Notes: generated by a model not told the origin, from the sequence alone. DNA of 64,000 nt from Norana najaformis (GCA_964023275.1 OZ029927.1:328203-392202); one strand, 5' to 3'; positions 21,101 to 32,836 are shown, counted from the first letter of the stretch. Numbers and translations are program-made.

Positions 21101-21778
21101 AATCCATTGTCATTTATAACCTCAATCCTCAATCCTTATTCCATCAGTCCTGCATATGTAGACAAATCTGTAGGGCTTATACCAAAGTGCACTGAATGAT
21201 AAGGTCGTGTCAGGTCCACACTAAGCTGTAATGACTGACAATGAAATAATTGCAACTGGACGGAGGGCATCCTGTTAAACAGTGAGCAAAAGAAATATTC
21301 ATTCCATCGAGTGCATATCATTAGTTTTTTTTTGGTTTTTAAGTTTTTTACTATATTGATAACCAGAAAGAAAATGTGCAAAATAATCGCCAATCTAAAG
21401 CGTCCATCTTGTGATCAGTTGAAACTGAAACGAAGCACATGGTCCGCTCAACGAGTCCCACAATTATTCTACCGCATGCTAGACAACATGCAATATCATT
21501 ATATTGAACAGCAGATTCGTATTCTATAAGTGGATCAGATAAAATAACAGAAAAACACAAAAGAAACCCACAGTGCGTGCATCATTAAGTACAGAAGACA
21601 GGAAACTATACGTGGTTGGTCCGGCGTATACCATGCAGAGAAAATTGTGGGGTGTTAATGCGACCATAACAAATAGTTGTGTTTTATCTATCTTAGTTTT
21701 ATTTACGGCTATTATACAATGTATATTATGTATAGTTAGTTACAGTTAGTTGGTTTTCTCTCGAATTGTAGTTTACTT
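21101..21778. other. Unassigned sequence
   Basis: AT-rich, no gene or element recognised. Confidence 0.4.
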
Positions 21779-21890
21779 GTAATCTTAATCTCGAGATATC
21801 TTCAATGACCAAAGAAAGCGAAGTCGAGGGAATTATCTTATACACAGGCGCTTCATCGAAACATAATCAATAGATAGGTAAGTTCGGGTT
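21779..21890 (-). mobile_element. Solitary GATTAC-tail LINE 3' end
   Basis: On the minus strand the family core is visible in order: acttacctatctattgattatgttt, gaagcgcctgtgtataag, acttcgctttctttgg and atctcgagattaagattac. No coding part is attached. Confidence 0.7.
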
Positions 21891-22158
21891 CGATCGAGTT
21901 CAATTGATCACTCAGGTAGAACGTCAGGTTGGTGGTGTTTAGAATCACAACAGCAAGAGAGGCAACTAAAGACGAAGATTCAGTATAGATTTGCTGATGA
22001 AAAATATTTTCAGTTCGAATGAAAGACCTCTGCAGAGACTGAAAGAGATGCAGAGTTAATGAGTTAGTATGACCTTCACTGGTGAAATCTTGGTTGTCTA
22101 TATTTCTTCAGCGGTTAGTTATCAATAAAGTGACTTCAATCCAGTTGACATCAGTAAC

Positions 22159-22222
22159 GTATGTATGTATGTATGTATGCACGCACGCACGCACGCACGC
22201 AAGTATGTATGTATGTATGTTG
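22159..22222. repeat. (GTAT)n-(GCAC)n-(GTAT)n compound microsatellite
   Basis: GTAT run, five GCAC units, then GTAT again. Confidence 0.95.
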
Positions 22223-23320
22223 TGTATGTATGTATGTTTGTCCCTAGATATAACACCTTTTAAGTACCTCACAAAAGGCTGCCTTCTTTTGCCTGGATGG
22301 TGTTTAAGTTCAGTAAGAATAAAAACTTTACTTGTAAATAAAGGCTGTGATAACGCGAAAAGACACCACTGGCGGGCTCTCGCACGCACGTAGAGCCCAA
22401 CCAACGCAGTAGGGTGGGATATAAAAAGAGCAATTAGAGAGAAAACCAAACACAGCTCGTCAAAATAAAGACAACATGAGGGCTTTGCACCAACTGTCTT
22501 TTCCTCTCACCGCTTCAGGTGACCTACCTCTGCCTCCAGCCTCTCACTTCTACACGGATTCTTTCGACAAAGGGATTATCTTTAATTCTATATCCGCCTC
22601 GTTTGTAACTCATGTATCTGAAATTATACTTGCAGTTTCAGTGGCATCTGTCTGCATCTGCGCAACTAATGAAGCGCCTCTACCTAGTGACGTCACTGAT
22701 TCCGTTCAATTTCCAGGCGACTCGAAAGCGCAATCAGCTGAGACTGATCTCTGTTTTAGTGCACAAGTTGTCCTCGTAATGATATGTAGATTTGCATTTT
22801 GCCATAAGATTCAAGCCTATGCTTTGGCGTAAGCTTAACTCACTTACCCGAGGCCCTTCTCGCCCTTCGTACTCTTCCTTTACTAAGAAGGTCGCTGCCT
22901 TTCCCTGGAATTATGAGATGTGCTAAAATTCAAACATCTGACAAATTTAACGAATTACTGAAATTATTTGGTGGCTGGACCCATCGTATTTGAGCTGAAC
23001 ACCTAATTTATCAATGATGCTGGAGAAGTTAGGGCCTTTGAATATAGGCCTATGTTTACTGGCCGTCTGTTAGCGTGTCTTCTATCTTCTGACCGTCCGT
23101 TGATACTTTGTGCATGTCTCTGCACCATTATCTGCCTGTCTGTCTGTCTGTATGCTTGTCGTACTTCCACTTAAATGTCCACTGAAACACGAGTCACAGT
23201 CGTCGCAAAATCGAAACCGTGACGAAATCGACCGAACACGGATTCCGAAATATCGAGAAACGATTCATAACGTTGCTAGCTGATAATGTTATAATTATAT
23301 TTGTGTATGAAAATGAAAGG
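22223..23320. other. Unassigned sequence
   Basis: No gene recognised. An open frame at 22476-22832 (118 codons) has no known motif and no supporting splice or UTR context; I do not call it a gene. A short CTGT run lies near 23130. Confidence 0.4.
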
Positions 23321-23420
23321 AAAATGTATGTATGTATGTATGTATTTATTTAATTATTTATTTATCTATGTATGTATGTATTATGCATGCATATATGCAT
23401 ATATATATATATGCATATAC
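23321..23420. repeat. (TATG)n/(TATT)n and TA-rich microsatellite
   Basis: TATG then TATT tetramers followed by a TATA tract. Confidence 0.9.
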
Positions 23421-23424
23421 ATGT

Positions 23425-23700
23425 ATTTATAGACTGATCTCGGGTAGTTTATACGGTCTCGGTATGTTAACGTTATTGTGGGGACCTGTATATGCATGTA
23501 TTTGTAAATACGGTTCTATTCCTACAATATTATATAAGACCCCGTAACACAAGTTAAAATCCGATCTATACGTTCATGTCTGCCTGCCTATATCGCGTGA
23601 GTTGTATTCCAATCTATATAGGTCTACACATTCCTACCTGAATAGGATCCTATTCATAAACCATAATTAAGACCTCACATTATAAGTTAAAATAAGATAT
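23425..23700 (+). repeat. Dispersed repeat with 'agttaaaatccga' modules, copy A
   Basis: Contains tatacggtctcggtatgtta, then gaccccgtaacacaagttaa and, about 130 bp on, gacctcacattataagttaa. The same order and modules occur at 43.4-43.8 kb, and a further module lies at about 24583. Family unknown; noncoding. Confidence 0.7.
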
Positions 23701-23748
23701 GATAGGGTATATATATATATGCATGTCACTGTTAATTTCGTTCTATTT

Positions 23749-24600
23749 TTACATAATCGTAAACGTAATCCTAATATCAAAATTTCTAAAGCGCTACTTT
23801 CAAACCAAGAGCGGGGCAACAGCTCATTCAAGTCAAAGTGGAGGTCAAAAAAAGATAACATGTCACGAACCAAGCCCGGTTACCGAAGAAAGGAGGGGAG
23901 CAGAGGAGCTGCTAGGGAGGGTTGTGTTTACGCTGAGAAAATCGGAAGGCGGCGGCGGATTCAATGGATAAGGATAGGATTTCTTGAAAAGGTGGGACTT
24001 CAGTTTTGATTGAATACCTAAGGAGTAATAGGCAGAGGGGTATGGGACAGACGATGGTGGGTGAACAACATGAGGGATAGAGGAACAGATAATCCTCCTG
24101 CGTTAAGAATTTGTTTTGACTCAGCGCCCGTGAATAAGCTGGTTCCCGCGACTTAGCTTTCGTTGGGCGATGTAGAAATATCGAGTTTACGATTACGATT
24201 ACGATTACGATGAAGGGGTAGAGCGGGATGATTGGATGGTAAAGAGTTTGCGAAGATATGTAGGCCTATAGGTTGTGAAAATTGGATAGTTAGTTATAGG
24301 TTAGGTAAAGAAGCTTGAAATGAATACGGTCAGGGATTTTCAGAGAATGTAGTCATTTTAGGATAGGAGTGATATGGTGATGTTTGGGTGTCCAAGTGAC
24401 AGCTTCGGCAAGCGAATTTTGGATGAGTTGAAGACGTTTAATTTGAGTGGTTTCGAAATTAAGGAAAAGAGGATTGCAATAGTCAAGTTTAGAGTGAAAA
24501 CAGTGGTAGCGATGGTAGAGGCAGTTTTCCCGTCAAGGATAAACTCAAGTATAGATTCACATATAGCATACACAGTATATAAATGACCGCACACTGCAAG
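23749..24600 (-). mobile_element. LINE C-terminal remnant with GATTAC-type tail
   Basis: Minus strand from about 24500 reads RLQLIQNSLAEAVTWTPKHH followed by HITPILK and IPDRIHFKLLYLTYN, matching the 'lq.iQNaaARlvt.tpk..HitpiLk.LHWlpv..RI.fKi..ltyk' segment of CR1/L2-like ORF2. Further on, at about 24000, GIQSKLKSHLFKKSYP matches the C-terminal FK..LKTHLF. The 3' region down to 23749 carries the shared tail (tagcgctttagaaattttg, then attaggattacg). Stops and shifts separate these blocks, and a plus-strand copy of the tail sits inside (24107-24211). Confidence 0.8.
24107..24211 (+). mobile_element. GATTAC-tail 3' end, opposite strand, inside the LINE
   Basis: Core order ttgttttgactcagcgcccg, tgaataagctggttcccg, gcgatgtagaaat and atcgagtttac, ending in four perfect CGATTA-type hexamers. 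It probably inserted into the older minus-strand LINE. Confidence 0.8.
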
Positions 24601-24882
24601 TTAAAATCAGACTTTATATACATGGCCAGATAAATATCGTTCTAGCCTGGAATTGTACGTGTCCTAATAGTAGAGGTTCAAAACTGGTGCTGAATATTCC
24701 GAGTCCTCTCAAATTAGGCCCTGTTCTGAAACTTATGGCGCAATTCAATGCCAATTCAAAATTTGAATTCAATGGAAAAGTGCCTGTTATGTGTATTTAA
24801 CTGTAATGTTCTGAATGATAAATTGATTATCAGTCACTCCCATTTGCCATTTCTTGCCATTTTGGTCTTTTCAGGTAGGCAT
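24601..24882. other. Unassigned sequence
   Basis: Contains another 'agttaaaatcaga' module near 24598 and otherwise nothing recognised. Confidence 0.4.
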
Positions 24883-25480
24883 CTAAATGTAACCTTGCAG
24901 TTTCTTCTCCTCTAGTTTGTTAAAATTGACAACACGAGAATACACAATGTCTGACAACTGTCTCCAAACACTGTATGTCGCTTTTTTCTGCAGCGTTTCA
25001 ATAAACGCAGTCAGTGGCTTTTCCTGATTATCTTTCAGTTTAACAAGGAGGTCTGAAGTAAGTGGCAAGATATCAGGATTATTATATTGCCTGATCGCCT
25101 GTGTTTTAAGGATGCCAATGAAGCAGAGGGGATCTTGATGGTCCAGTCTGAACGATGAAGGGTCAAAAATGCATCAGCTTCATCTTCCATTATCTTGTCC
25201 CCTTTACGAATAGCCATACCTTATTTGTATCAGCACATTTAACTAGGATGTTGCCAATTTTTAAGCTGAGACTTGTATTCTTAAAGAGCCGTCTTCCATT
25301 GTCATTTTTGTTCTCTCTCTTGCAAAGCCTTTCAGTGGCCCCTAAGACAGCATCGGAATGACGTCCATTAAGACATCGCTGTAGAGTCACACATTCATCT
25401 GCATTGTCCCCTTCCAACCGGATGTCTATCAGTAAACGGGCAGCTGACGCAGTTGCCGTGCATGCCACGCTTTGTCGACT
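24883..25480 (-). pseudogene. Remnant of an uncharacterised multicopy protein family
   Basis: Minus-strand frames give, in order, SLSLKIGNILVKCADTNK (about 25290-25235), AIRKGDKIMEDEADAFLTLH and SDWTIKIPSASLASLKHRR (25215-25100), LPLTSDLLVKLKDN (about 25070), and YSVWRQLSDIVYSRVVNFNK (about 24970-24910). I recognise the layout 'lk.G..lkk.a........eAe.Fl.L...eW...vs..al.tL..rk......LPlTsDl..L...l........W..L.e..l.Ri..fNkRR' from multicopy, probably mobile-element-associated genes of fish and invertebrates with no known function. Frames shift between blocks, so this copy is broken. Identity is from memory of the pattern; no search was possible. Confidence 0.45.
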
Positions 25481-25489
25481 ATGTGTGTG

Positions 25490-25870
25490 ATGCAGGGAAC
25501 TAACATTATGGCATTATTAGAACGTCATTTCACCTCCACCTTGTTAATCTGCCATCTCTGCCCCATCCACCCACACCGAACAGTGGACCTCTCTGTCCAT
25601 CAGGCAAGTCTTCCTTCATCATCGGTCACATTTTATGACAGGCGTGTCAAAATGGGTCATGCCGCTATTAATGATAGTCCGTTGTTGCATATTATTACGA
25701 GTTAAACAAATATAGTTAAAATAAACTGAATAGCAAAATCAAGAGTTATGTTAAAAACTAATATCGTCATCTTGCCCGCAGATTTCACATTATTATACTT
25801 TCATTGCTAATGGCACAGCTGCACATTTTAGAAAGAAAAAGCTGGTTTTCTTTGGTGGGCAGCTGAATCA
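25490..25870. other. Unassigned sequence
   Basis: No recognised feature between the broken gene remnant and the RTE-like fragment. Confidence 0.4.
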
Positions 25871-25871
25871 G

Positions 25872-26205
25872 TTGAAAATAGGATGGACACAAAAGGTGAG
25901 CAATACAGAACTATACAGACGGATACATCTCAAAGGGAACTTGATGCAGAAGGTCATTCAGAGGAAACTGGGATTATTTGGTCACATATGCAGGATGAGC
26001 AACGATAGGAAGATCAAGACATTAGTGTTCGGAATGATGGGTGGACCAAACAAGAGGGTACGACCCCACAAAGAATGGTGTGGAACATCACTCCAGGAGC
26101 TGAGCCACGCCGCTCTGGAAAGACAACAGTGCAAGAAGATAGTGAAAATGGCATCGGACACCTACAGGCATTGTACCCATGGTTTATGGTGATGATGATG
26201 ATGAA
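25872..26205 (+). mobile_element. RTE-like LINE 3' end
   Basis: Open frame of 106 codons encoding the C-terminus of an endonuclease-reverse transcriptase: IGWTQKVSNTELYRRIHLKG, then MQKVIQRKLGLFGHICRM, then TSLQELSHAALERQQCKKIV and KMASDTYRHCTHG before the stop at 26190. This matches the familiar 'RKL.lFGHiCRM.d.R..K' tail of animal RTE-type elements. It ends in a (GAT)n run (gtgatgatgatgatgaat, from 26188), the usual RTE terminus. The middle motif GRP...W.DDi is altered (VRPHKEWCGTSL), implying a small internal deletion. 5' truncated. Confidence 0.8.
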
Positions 26206-26587
26206 TCAGTTCAACGATGATTTGCTATGAGCAGAGCAGGCGATCGACGCACGGCCCTTAAAATAAATGTCTATCGTTGCCGTTAGTTAGCGACGTCACC
26301 TGTCTGGCTATAAGCGTTTCAATAAACACACAGAATCACGACGAGTAATATCAGTCAGGTACAGGTTATGGTTGTTGGCTGAATCCATTACAGATCACAC
26401 GGTAGGCCTACTGAATGGTACTAATGGCAACCGACCTCAAGATACCAAATGGTACTTAGGGGGTCTTCTTATACCTTAGTCATCTGCCAAATCATAGTCA
26501 TTGTTATTTTAGAATTCTACGTCATTTAGATAGCTAGGTTTTTTAAAGCTAAATTACATAATCGAATCCCCTTGTTAAACACCTCAA
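26206..26587. other. Unassigned sequence
   Basis: Nothing recognised. Confidence 0.4.
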
Positions 26588-27550
26588 TATAAAAATCGTA
26601 ATCTAGAGAATTTCCGAGGCGCTAGTTCAAAGCTAAGCGCAGGGCAACCGATTATTCACGAGTGCTGCCTTAACTCAAAAGGGTTATCAAAAGATACTAT
26701 AAGAAGAACAAAATCCAGAAGTTGCCAGAAGACCAGAGAGAAAGGGAAAGAAGAACTGTTACGGTGGTTGGGTTTAGGTTGAGAGCAATGAAAAGATGGC
26801 GGATTGGATGAATCGAGGTAAAATTTATTGGAAAGGTGACAGTTTTGAACGGAACGGCTATAGAATAATAAATAGGAGGCTTGAAACAGATCTTAATCGT
26901 AAACTGAAGGTTTCTCCAGCGCCAAACCAAAGCCGATTCGCGAGAACTTGCTTATTCACAGGCGCTCAGTCAAAACAGAATCATTAAGCAAGAAGGGCTT
27001 GGTTCCAGGTCAAGATCCAACAGGCAGGAAGTCAGTCAGATGGCTATGGTCTATGGTGTTAGAAATTGGAACGGCAAATTTGATTAGGCGAAGGAAGATA
27101 TGTGGAAGAGGAGTCTTTTTAGTTTTGAGTAGCCTAAATGTCCCGGGCAGAAATTGCAAGGGGTGAAGTGTTGGCGAGTCCGTACAATGGGTCAGATAAT
27201 TGTCGTAATTATGGCGGGAGTTCATGATGGTGTTTAAATGACAGAAGGGGTAGAGGAACGGAGAATTTGCAAAATTCAAGACGGAGAACGTTACAGAGTC
27301 GAGGTGCAGTGCGGCATATGGATCAGTTATGGAGCTTAAGATGAGTAGTTACTGGTGGCAGGCAAGAGTGAGGTAAGAGAATTAAAGGGGAAGAACAGGG
27401 TGATTTGATGGATAATAGTATTTCACAGAAAATTTCTGAGACTGTCTTGAAGATAAAAAATATAGGAAATTTGTGGGTACAGTTTGGGCAACTTTTTCTT
27501 TTTTCCAGAAACGAATGCATGGATGGAAAGAGGAGATAAAAGGCTAAATA
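26588..27550 (-). mobile_element. Decayed LINE 3' region with GATTAC-tail ends
   Basis: The minus strand ends at 26690-26588 in the family tail: ctcgtgaataatcggttgcc, then gcgcttagctttgaactagc and ctctagattacgattt. Upstream, 26830-26740 matches the 3' UTR of the LINE at 23.9 kb (attcatccaatccgcc, ctcaacctaaacccaacc), preceded by FKTVTFPINFT, a decayed form of the FKTKLKTHLF end. A second complete tail on the same strand lies at 27015-26888. The 27020-27550 segment is open in places but no domain is recognised. Confidence 0.6.
26888..27015 (-). mobile_element. GATTAC-tail LINE 3' end
   Basis: Minus strand order: ggatcttgacctggaaccaa, gcccttcttgc, ttctgttttgactgagcgcc, tgtgaataagcaagttctcg, ttggcgctggagaaacc and tttacgattaagatctg. 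Compared with the other copies, the lysed region between 'gcttaa' and 'tgattctg' matches 'gcctatcgattttg'. Confidence 0.8.
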
Positions 27551-27759
27551 ATGAAGCTGCTTGCGTTATGTCTACTTGTCAAAACTGACAGAGATACATA
27601 AGTTCAAACCTTTTTATTTTTCGATCATTTTCGCAAAAAATGTGCGGTCGTGAGGGAGTAGGTGAAATATTTTCTGCGGTCGTTAACGGATGAAACGTAT
27701 CATTTGTCTACTAATCTAATATAATAACTTCTATAGAGACGTTATCATAATGCTCAAGG

Positions 27760-28372
27760 CACCTATAGATAGCGCTTCAAGTCAAAATCGCGGTCAAAAA
27801 TCATATACCGTTGGAGAAGCCAGGTCGAATTCCGATGGGTCAGAGAAACCAGAAGCCAGGCTACGGTGAGTAAGTGAGTTGAAAGAGATCTGTCTTTAGC
27901 TTAGGTCTGAATGCCATCACAGAAAAGACCAAACGAATAGAACTTGGCAACGAATTCCACAGCCGTGGACCAGTAACGGAGAACGCTCTTGAACCCAACA
28001 CTGTCCTGATACGAGGGACAACAAGAGCTATAGTGTCCATTGATCGAGTGCAACATTTGTTGATCTGACGGTTGAGCATGGAAGAGAGATAGGTCGGCTG
28101 ATTCGGATGTAGTACTTCGTGAACTATAACACAGATTTAAACTGGATTCTTTGTTCGATGGGCAACCGGCGTAAGAAATGGAGTATTGGAGTGATATGTT
28201 GATACTTAGGTGTTTTTGTTATTGCTCTGGCCAGAGAGTTTAGTAGTTTCCTTTCAATGGTGCTCATTTTTGTTTCCATCTCTGTCCGCTGGCATGCCAT
28301 ATAGGCCGCTCCATTCCTTCTGGGTTTAATTGATCTAATTATAATCATAAGCCAGTACCCGATGAGTCGCAT
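27760..28372 (-). mobile_element. LINE C-terminal remnant (CR1/L2-like)
   Basis: From 28250 the minus strand reads LARAITKTPKYQHITPILHF, then LRRLPIEQRIQFKSVL and, after a frameshift at about 28122, HEVLHPNQPTYLSSMLNRQ, ALVVPRIRTVLGSRAFSV, TGPRLWNSLPSSIR and FRPKLKTDLFQL to a stop at 27861. This is the complete C-terminal domain of a CR1/L2-type ORF2. The 3' UTR down to about 27765 contains ggcttctccaacggtatatg and gacttgaagcgctat, linking it to the GATTAC-tail family. Only one clear frameshift is seen, so it is younger than most copies here. Confidence 0.85.
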
Positions 28373-28379
28373 GTGAGAA

Positions 28380-29104
28380 TAAAAGGTTTTCTCATATCAG
28401 ATGTCAATAAGCCGTCGGATGTCAGGTTTATAATGTTTCAGTGTAGCAAATGCCTTACCAGTTGTCTGTACCTTTTACTTTGTCGGGCTTAATCTTTCGA
28501 ATTTAGTGAAGTTAACGGTGCTGCTTGCTACCGAAACCTGGAATGCAGCGGTGATAAAAAATTTGTAAACCTGTGGAATGTCCTGGTTTTAGGCTGTATT
28601 TTTATTTATATTATTATTGTGAATGTTAATTAATAATAACATTAATTGGTACTCGTCTAATACTGCGGCTCTACCTTTCAAGAGCCGAGGCTATGCTAAG
28701 TTTTCAAGTGTTTTCACACTTTTGCTCGTTGGTTTGCGGCCAGATACCCTCCGTGTCGCATCTGTTGATCGGTTACATGACTTCAGACAGCTTCAACGCT
28801 TATTTAGCTCTACTCTGCTGCTCTGTCCTTCATCAATATCTCGTTCAGTCAACATTCTCTCTCTTTCGGGCCTCATAAAGTTGAAGGCAGAGGAAGTGTG
28901 CAATGTATGTCGGGCCGTGCTATTACTAGTAGCAGAACCAGAAGTTTAACGCCATCATAATATTACCGCAATGACCGCTGACCTCTATACAAATGTTCTT
29001 GATGAAAACAGTTCTGTTTTGAAATAATGCGGCTCAAACAACAATAAATTTATAATTAAACAAACCATTAAACTTTCAATTTAACTTTAAAAGATAAGTC
29101 TATA
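28380..29104. other. Unassigned sequence
   Basis: A 108-codon open frame (28623-28949) has no recognised motif. No other signal. Confidence 0.4.
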
Positions 29105-29275
29105 GCGACACGTGGGTCACGGATTGGATTTAGCGCTTGGCTTGTTACGCGGAGATTACGGGTTCGAGCTTCCTCTTCTGAGAAGATTGCTGAATTCCTC
29201 AGCACCATTGTTGGTGCTTAGTAATTAGATAGTGGCGCTTAATAAATGCAGAAGTAGTAATATATCTCGTTTGTC
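29105..29275 (+). mobile_element. Possible tRNA-derived SINE
   Basis: A degenerate A-box-like ggatttagcgcttggcttg (29126-29144) is followed by a B-box-like gggttcgagcttcc (29160-29173), and the segment ends in a LINE-like tail, gtggcgcttaataaatgcag (29233-29252), similar to the 3' end of the ATTAC-tail LINE (gtggcgctttataaat). A SINE borrowing that LINE's tail is the inference. Confidence 0.45.
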
Positions 29276-29279
29276 AGAA

Positions 29280-31150
29280 AACGTGTGGAGTCTCAAAATA
29301 AACGTTACATTACTTGTCCTTTACACCTGTCAAAGTCTACGACCAATGACTCAATAAGCATCTTTTGATTTAACACTAAGTTTTCAAAATGTCACGCCTT
29401 CGCTCCTTCGCCTTTCGACACGAAACCGCGAACGACATGATAAAGGCCTTCTGCCTGGATACCTTACTAGCCAGTTTTGCAGTTGTGAAATTTCGCCAGA
29501 ATTTATGATGTGGTGAGAAGATTTAGTTGCGTATCCAGAAGGTTTAGTTTCTGCCAAATATCCTTCCAAGGCTTCGATACAAAACCACGCTTCTAACAAC
29601 TGTTAAAACCATTATTGGAATATTCCTTTAGTACTGTCTCGTTACAGTTACTCACCTGACACTCTCTGGCCCATACTGATTGGCTACTTATTGGCCATAA
29701 TGACTACATGCACAGTTGCATGATCTATTGCAATATAATTGTACAGCTGATATTTGCATGACGCCACCTTACACTTAGTGCTGGTACTTTATAACGTTAA
29801 GGTTCAAGAAGACCACTAAATTGATTATAATCGCAGAACAGTTGCACAATAATCCATATGTAGTCAATTGTCTAGTCGCGCTTTTCAACGGTGGGAGGAC
29901 AAAGAAAAGTGCCTGAAACTGGTTTTTCAACCGAGTGCCTCGCGAAACTCGAAATGATGCATTAGGATGTATCAAACTTCAAAGTGATGGTTAGGCCTAC
30001 TTAGTACTACATTAACAGTGGCGTAATTACGTGACTTTTGGCCTGTTTGCGTACAAATGATTATAATATGCATCTATTTATTGATTACGTTCCTATAATC
30101 ATTCATGGAACTAGTTATAGGACATTTAATTGGAGGGGTGACCGTTTAGAAACAGTTTCATTATTATGTGAGCCCAGTGGCCCATGCAGTTGAGTCATAG
30201 CTATGCACTTTATAGATTTGGTATCATTGTTTTCAGTAAATAGGGTTTACAGGTGCCTCATTTGGCAGAGCTATGCATGCAGTTTTGATTCATTCCCCCA
30301 TATCCATACCTCACAGATGGCTACAGCGTCATTATTGCGCCAATACGAATGTTCGGAATACGTGCCTGAATGTCGAGGATTTTCTATCAGTTTGTCCCAT
30401 TGATTGGCCGCTTTTATATGCCACTAGAAGCTTACCTCGTTCAACACAGTAGTCTAGGCAGAAATTTCAGCCTACCATCACATCGAGCGATGATTAACGC
30501 CAATAAACACCCAGTTGTCGAATTCGATTGATCGATTGATTGATAGAGGTGGAAGTGGTTGTAACCAGTTGGTCGATTGATTAATTTCTCGTCGGTCGGA
30601 ACAATGATGCTCAGTGGCAAGTGCGTCTGGTCATATCGACATCTTTCGTTTATTATGATTTGGGTTTAAGTTCAGGGTCTGTCAATATAGCATTGCTACA
30701 GGAAATTTTGTAAATATAAAGGACCTTGTGACAGATGTGCTCGTAGGTCGTGAAGGCCTAGTCCACACTTTCATTGCTTTAGAAGTGAACAAGTCCCTCC
30801 TTAAAAGTTACACACTCTTACTGAATCATTTAACAGTCACTAATTATTCACAAAGCCACAGCGGCAAACCCGAGGACTCTTCATTCGGTGGGGCAATACA
30901 CCTTCAGAAAGTTTGTGCAAATACCTATCAACAAGTGCATTGTAAACCATTCGTCGTGGTTATAGGTCCTTAGATAGGCCTATTTCAACCACAGTCGGCA
31001 TTTCTGAATAAAAGTCCCGTTGTTATTTCTGGTTTATGGACTTACTCGTATAGCTTTTTGCATTAATAAACCGGACAAAAGACACCGCGCTGTCCGTTTC
31101 ACAAAACAGTTTCACAGTGTCGTTGTTACAAACGCCTTCCTCTCGCTATA
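29280..31150. other. Unassigned sequence
   Basis: About 1.9 kb without recognised genes. Several short open frames lack motifs. Confidence 0.4.
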
Positions 31151-31154
31151 GATT

Positions 31155-31225
31155 TAAATTATGCCATAAATGAATGAGTGAATGAATGAATTAATGAGTG
31201 AATGAATGAATTAATGAATTAATGA
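31155..31225. repeat. (GAAT)n microsatellite with (TTAA) variants
   Basis: gaatgaatgaat and gaattaatga units in alternation. Confidence 0.95.
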
Positions 31226-31878
31226 TCGTGACGATGGTCATGACGCTTTACCTTATTGTTTGATCAGTTTACTTAGACCCAGCTTTCCTGTAAATTATTC
31301 ACTAAATTCCGGCAAAGCTCCCTACAGCTGCTTCTTCTGTTATTATCAAGTACCTTCTTCATTACACAATACATGTAACTCATCTGCGCCATCTCCCTCA
31401 TCCTCAATGCAGCGTAAGCTCTCAAACTGCTCCTCTAAGGTTCGGCAGGATAGCATTTTACCCGTGGAATATTGGTGTCTGATTTTCAGGCAACCTTGGG
31501 GTCAGATCCATCATTGTTATCACCTTTGCTTACTTCGCCAAAATAATAGACCTCCCTCTATCACGTAATGTAGGCCCTATTTACTACCCCTTGCTCCCGA
31601 AGTTACAGTCTTGGTACGGAGCTAACATAAACTCCGTCCTCGGCTCTAAGGACTTACTTGAGTCTTCATCAGTGTCATCGTTCAACAGTTCATTCCTACG
31701 AATCTGTTCTTCTCCCTGTCGGCATCTGATGACACCAGCTCTGCCAAGGACTAGAGTGATTTCGTAGGTTACTGTTCTCTGAGAGTAAGAGAGTTTGCGC
31801 TTCGGCGTGTGAGTGCCGGCTGAAGGTTTCATCCTTTTAAGGGTCGATTGCCTTGCGGAATTATTCTGTCTCCAACCG
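31226..31878. other. Unassigned sequence
   Basis: No recognised gene; the adjoining LINE frame extends fortuitously back to 31848. Confidence 0.4.
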
Positions 31879-32836
31879 GGATAGTGTCTCACCAGTATGC
31901 TGATGACACCCAGGCATATATGCTTGGCCCAGCGGGTGAATCTGTCGCCTTAGTTCATCAAGTGCTTCGGACGTTGGAAGCACTTGAGGCCTGGTTGAAC
32001 TCAAACCGTCTGCGCCTGAACCCTGGTAAGACCCAGTTTATCTGGTTTGGCAGTCGCGCCCAGCTTTCTAAGATTGATCTGGCCAGATTACTTAGGCTCT
32101 TCTCTGATATCTCCTTCTCTTCCTCAGTCCGTGATCTAGGAGTAATTTTGGATCAGGAACTTACTCTGAAGGAGCATGTGAACAATGTCTGTCGAACGTG
32201 TTTCTACCATCTGCGTCAACTGCGCACTATTCGCCACTCTCTTACGACCCAGGCTGCTACCATTCTGGTCCATGCGTTTATTTGTTCCAGGATTGACTAT
32301 GGCAATGCTGTCTTTGCTGGCTTGAGTCTCTCCTGCATCTCGCAACTACAGTCTGTCTTGCACGCGGCTGCTCGTTTGATCGGAGGTATCCCTAAGTTTG
32401 GCCACATCTCTGCTTACATTTCAGAGGAGCTTCACTGGCTGCCTATCAAAGAGCGTAGAAAATTTAAAATCCTGGTTCTTGTACGTAATTGCTTCTTTGG
32501 TTGCGCCCCATTTTATCTTAGGGAGCTCTGTGTTCTGGCCTCCTCCATTCCGGGCCGTAGACTACTTCGTTCGGCGGTATGGAGTGACTTGCTTGCTCCA
32601 TCGGTTCGTACAGCTACGGCCCAGCGCAGAAGTTTTGCTGTGGTTGGTCCCGCATTTTGGAATGGGCTTCCTAATGGCCTAGACCAGGAACTTCTTAGTC
32701 TATCTCCCCCTCTTTTCCGCAAGCGCTTGAAGACCTTCTTATTTCCCAGTTCTTCTGGGTTGTAGGGCAGGGAGCGCCTCTGAGGAGTTTACCTCGAAGT
32801 GGCGCTTTATAAATTTTTGATTACATTACATTACAT
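31879..32836 (+). mobile_element. Young LINE 3' half with intact RT C-terminal frame (ATTAC-tail family)
   Basis: Open frame to 32765 encoding about 295 residues of a non-LTR ORF2 without stops or shifts. It begins at GIVSHQYADDTQAYMLGP, so the catalytic YADD box is present. Then follow LEAWLNSNRLRLNPGKTQFI, SSVRDLGVILDQELTLKEHV, SRIDYGNAVFAGL, QLQSVLHAAARLIGGIP, ELHWLPIKERRKFKILVL, AFWNGLPNGLDQ and FRKRLKTFLF. The 3' UTR reads ggagcgcctctgaggagttt, tggcgctttataaat, and ends in (ATTAC)3. The N-terminal half of RT and the endonuclease are absent (5' truncation). The same family member interrupts the NUMT at 16.6-17.1 kb. The intact frame suggests recent insertion. Confidence 0.92.

Noticed and set aside
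22476-22832. 118-codon open frame as a secreted or membrane protein gene
   Set aside because: Hydrophobic stretch only; no signal of a real start, no domain, surrounded by repeats.
31848-31878. Start codon at 31848 for the LINE frame
   Set aside because: Homology to reverse transcriptase starts only at about GIVSHQYADD; upstream codons are fortuitous and the element is 5' truncated.
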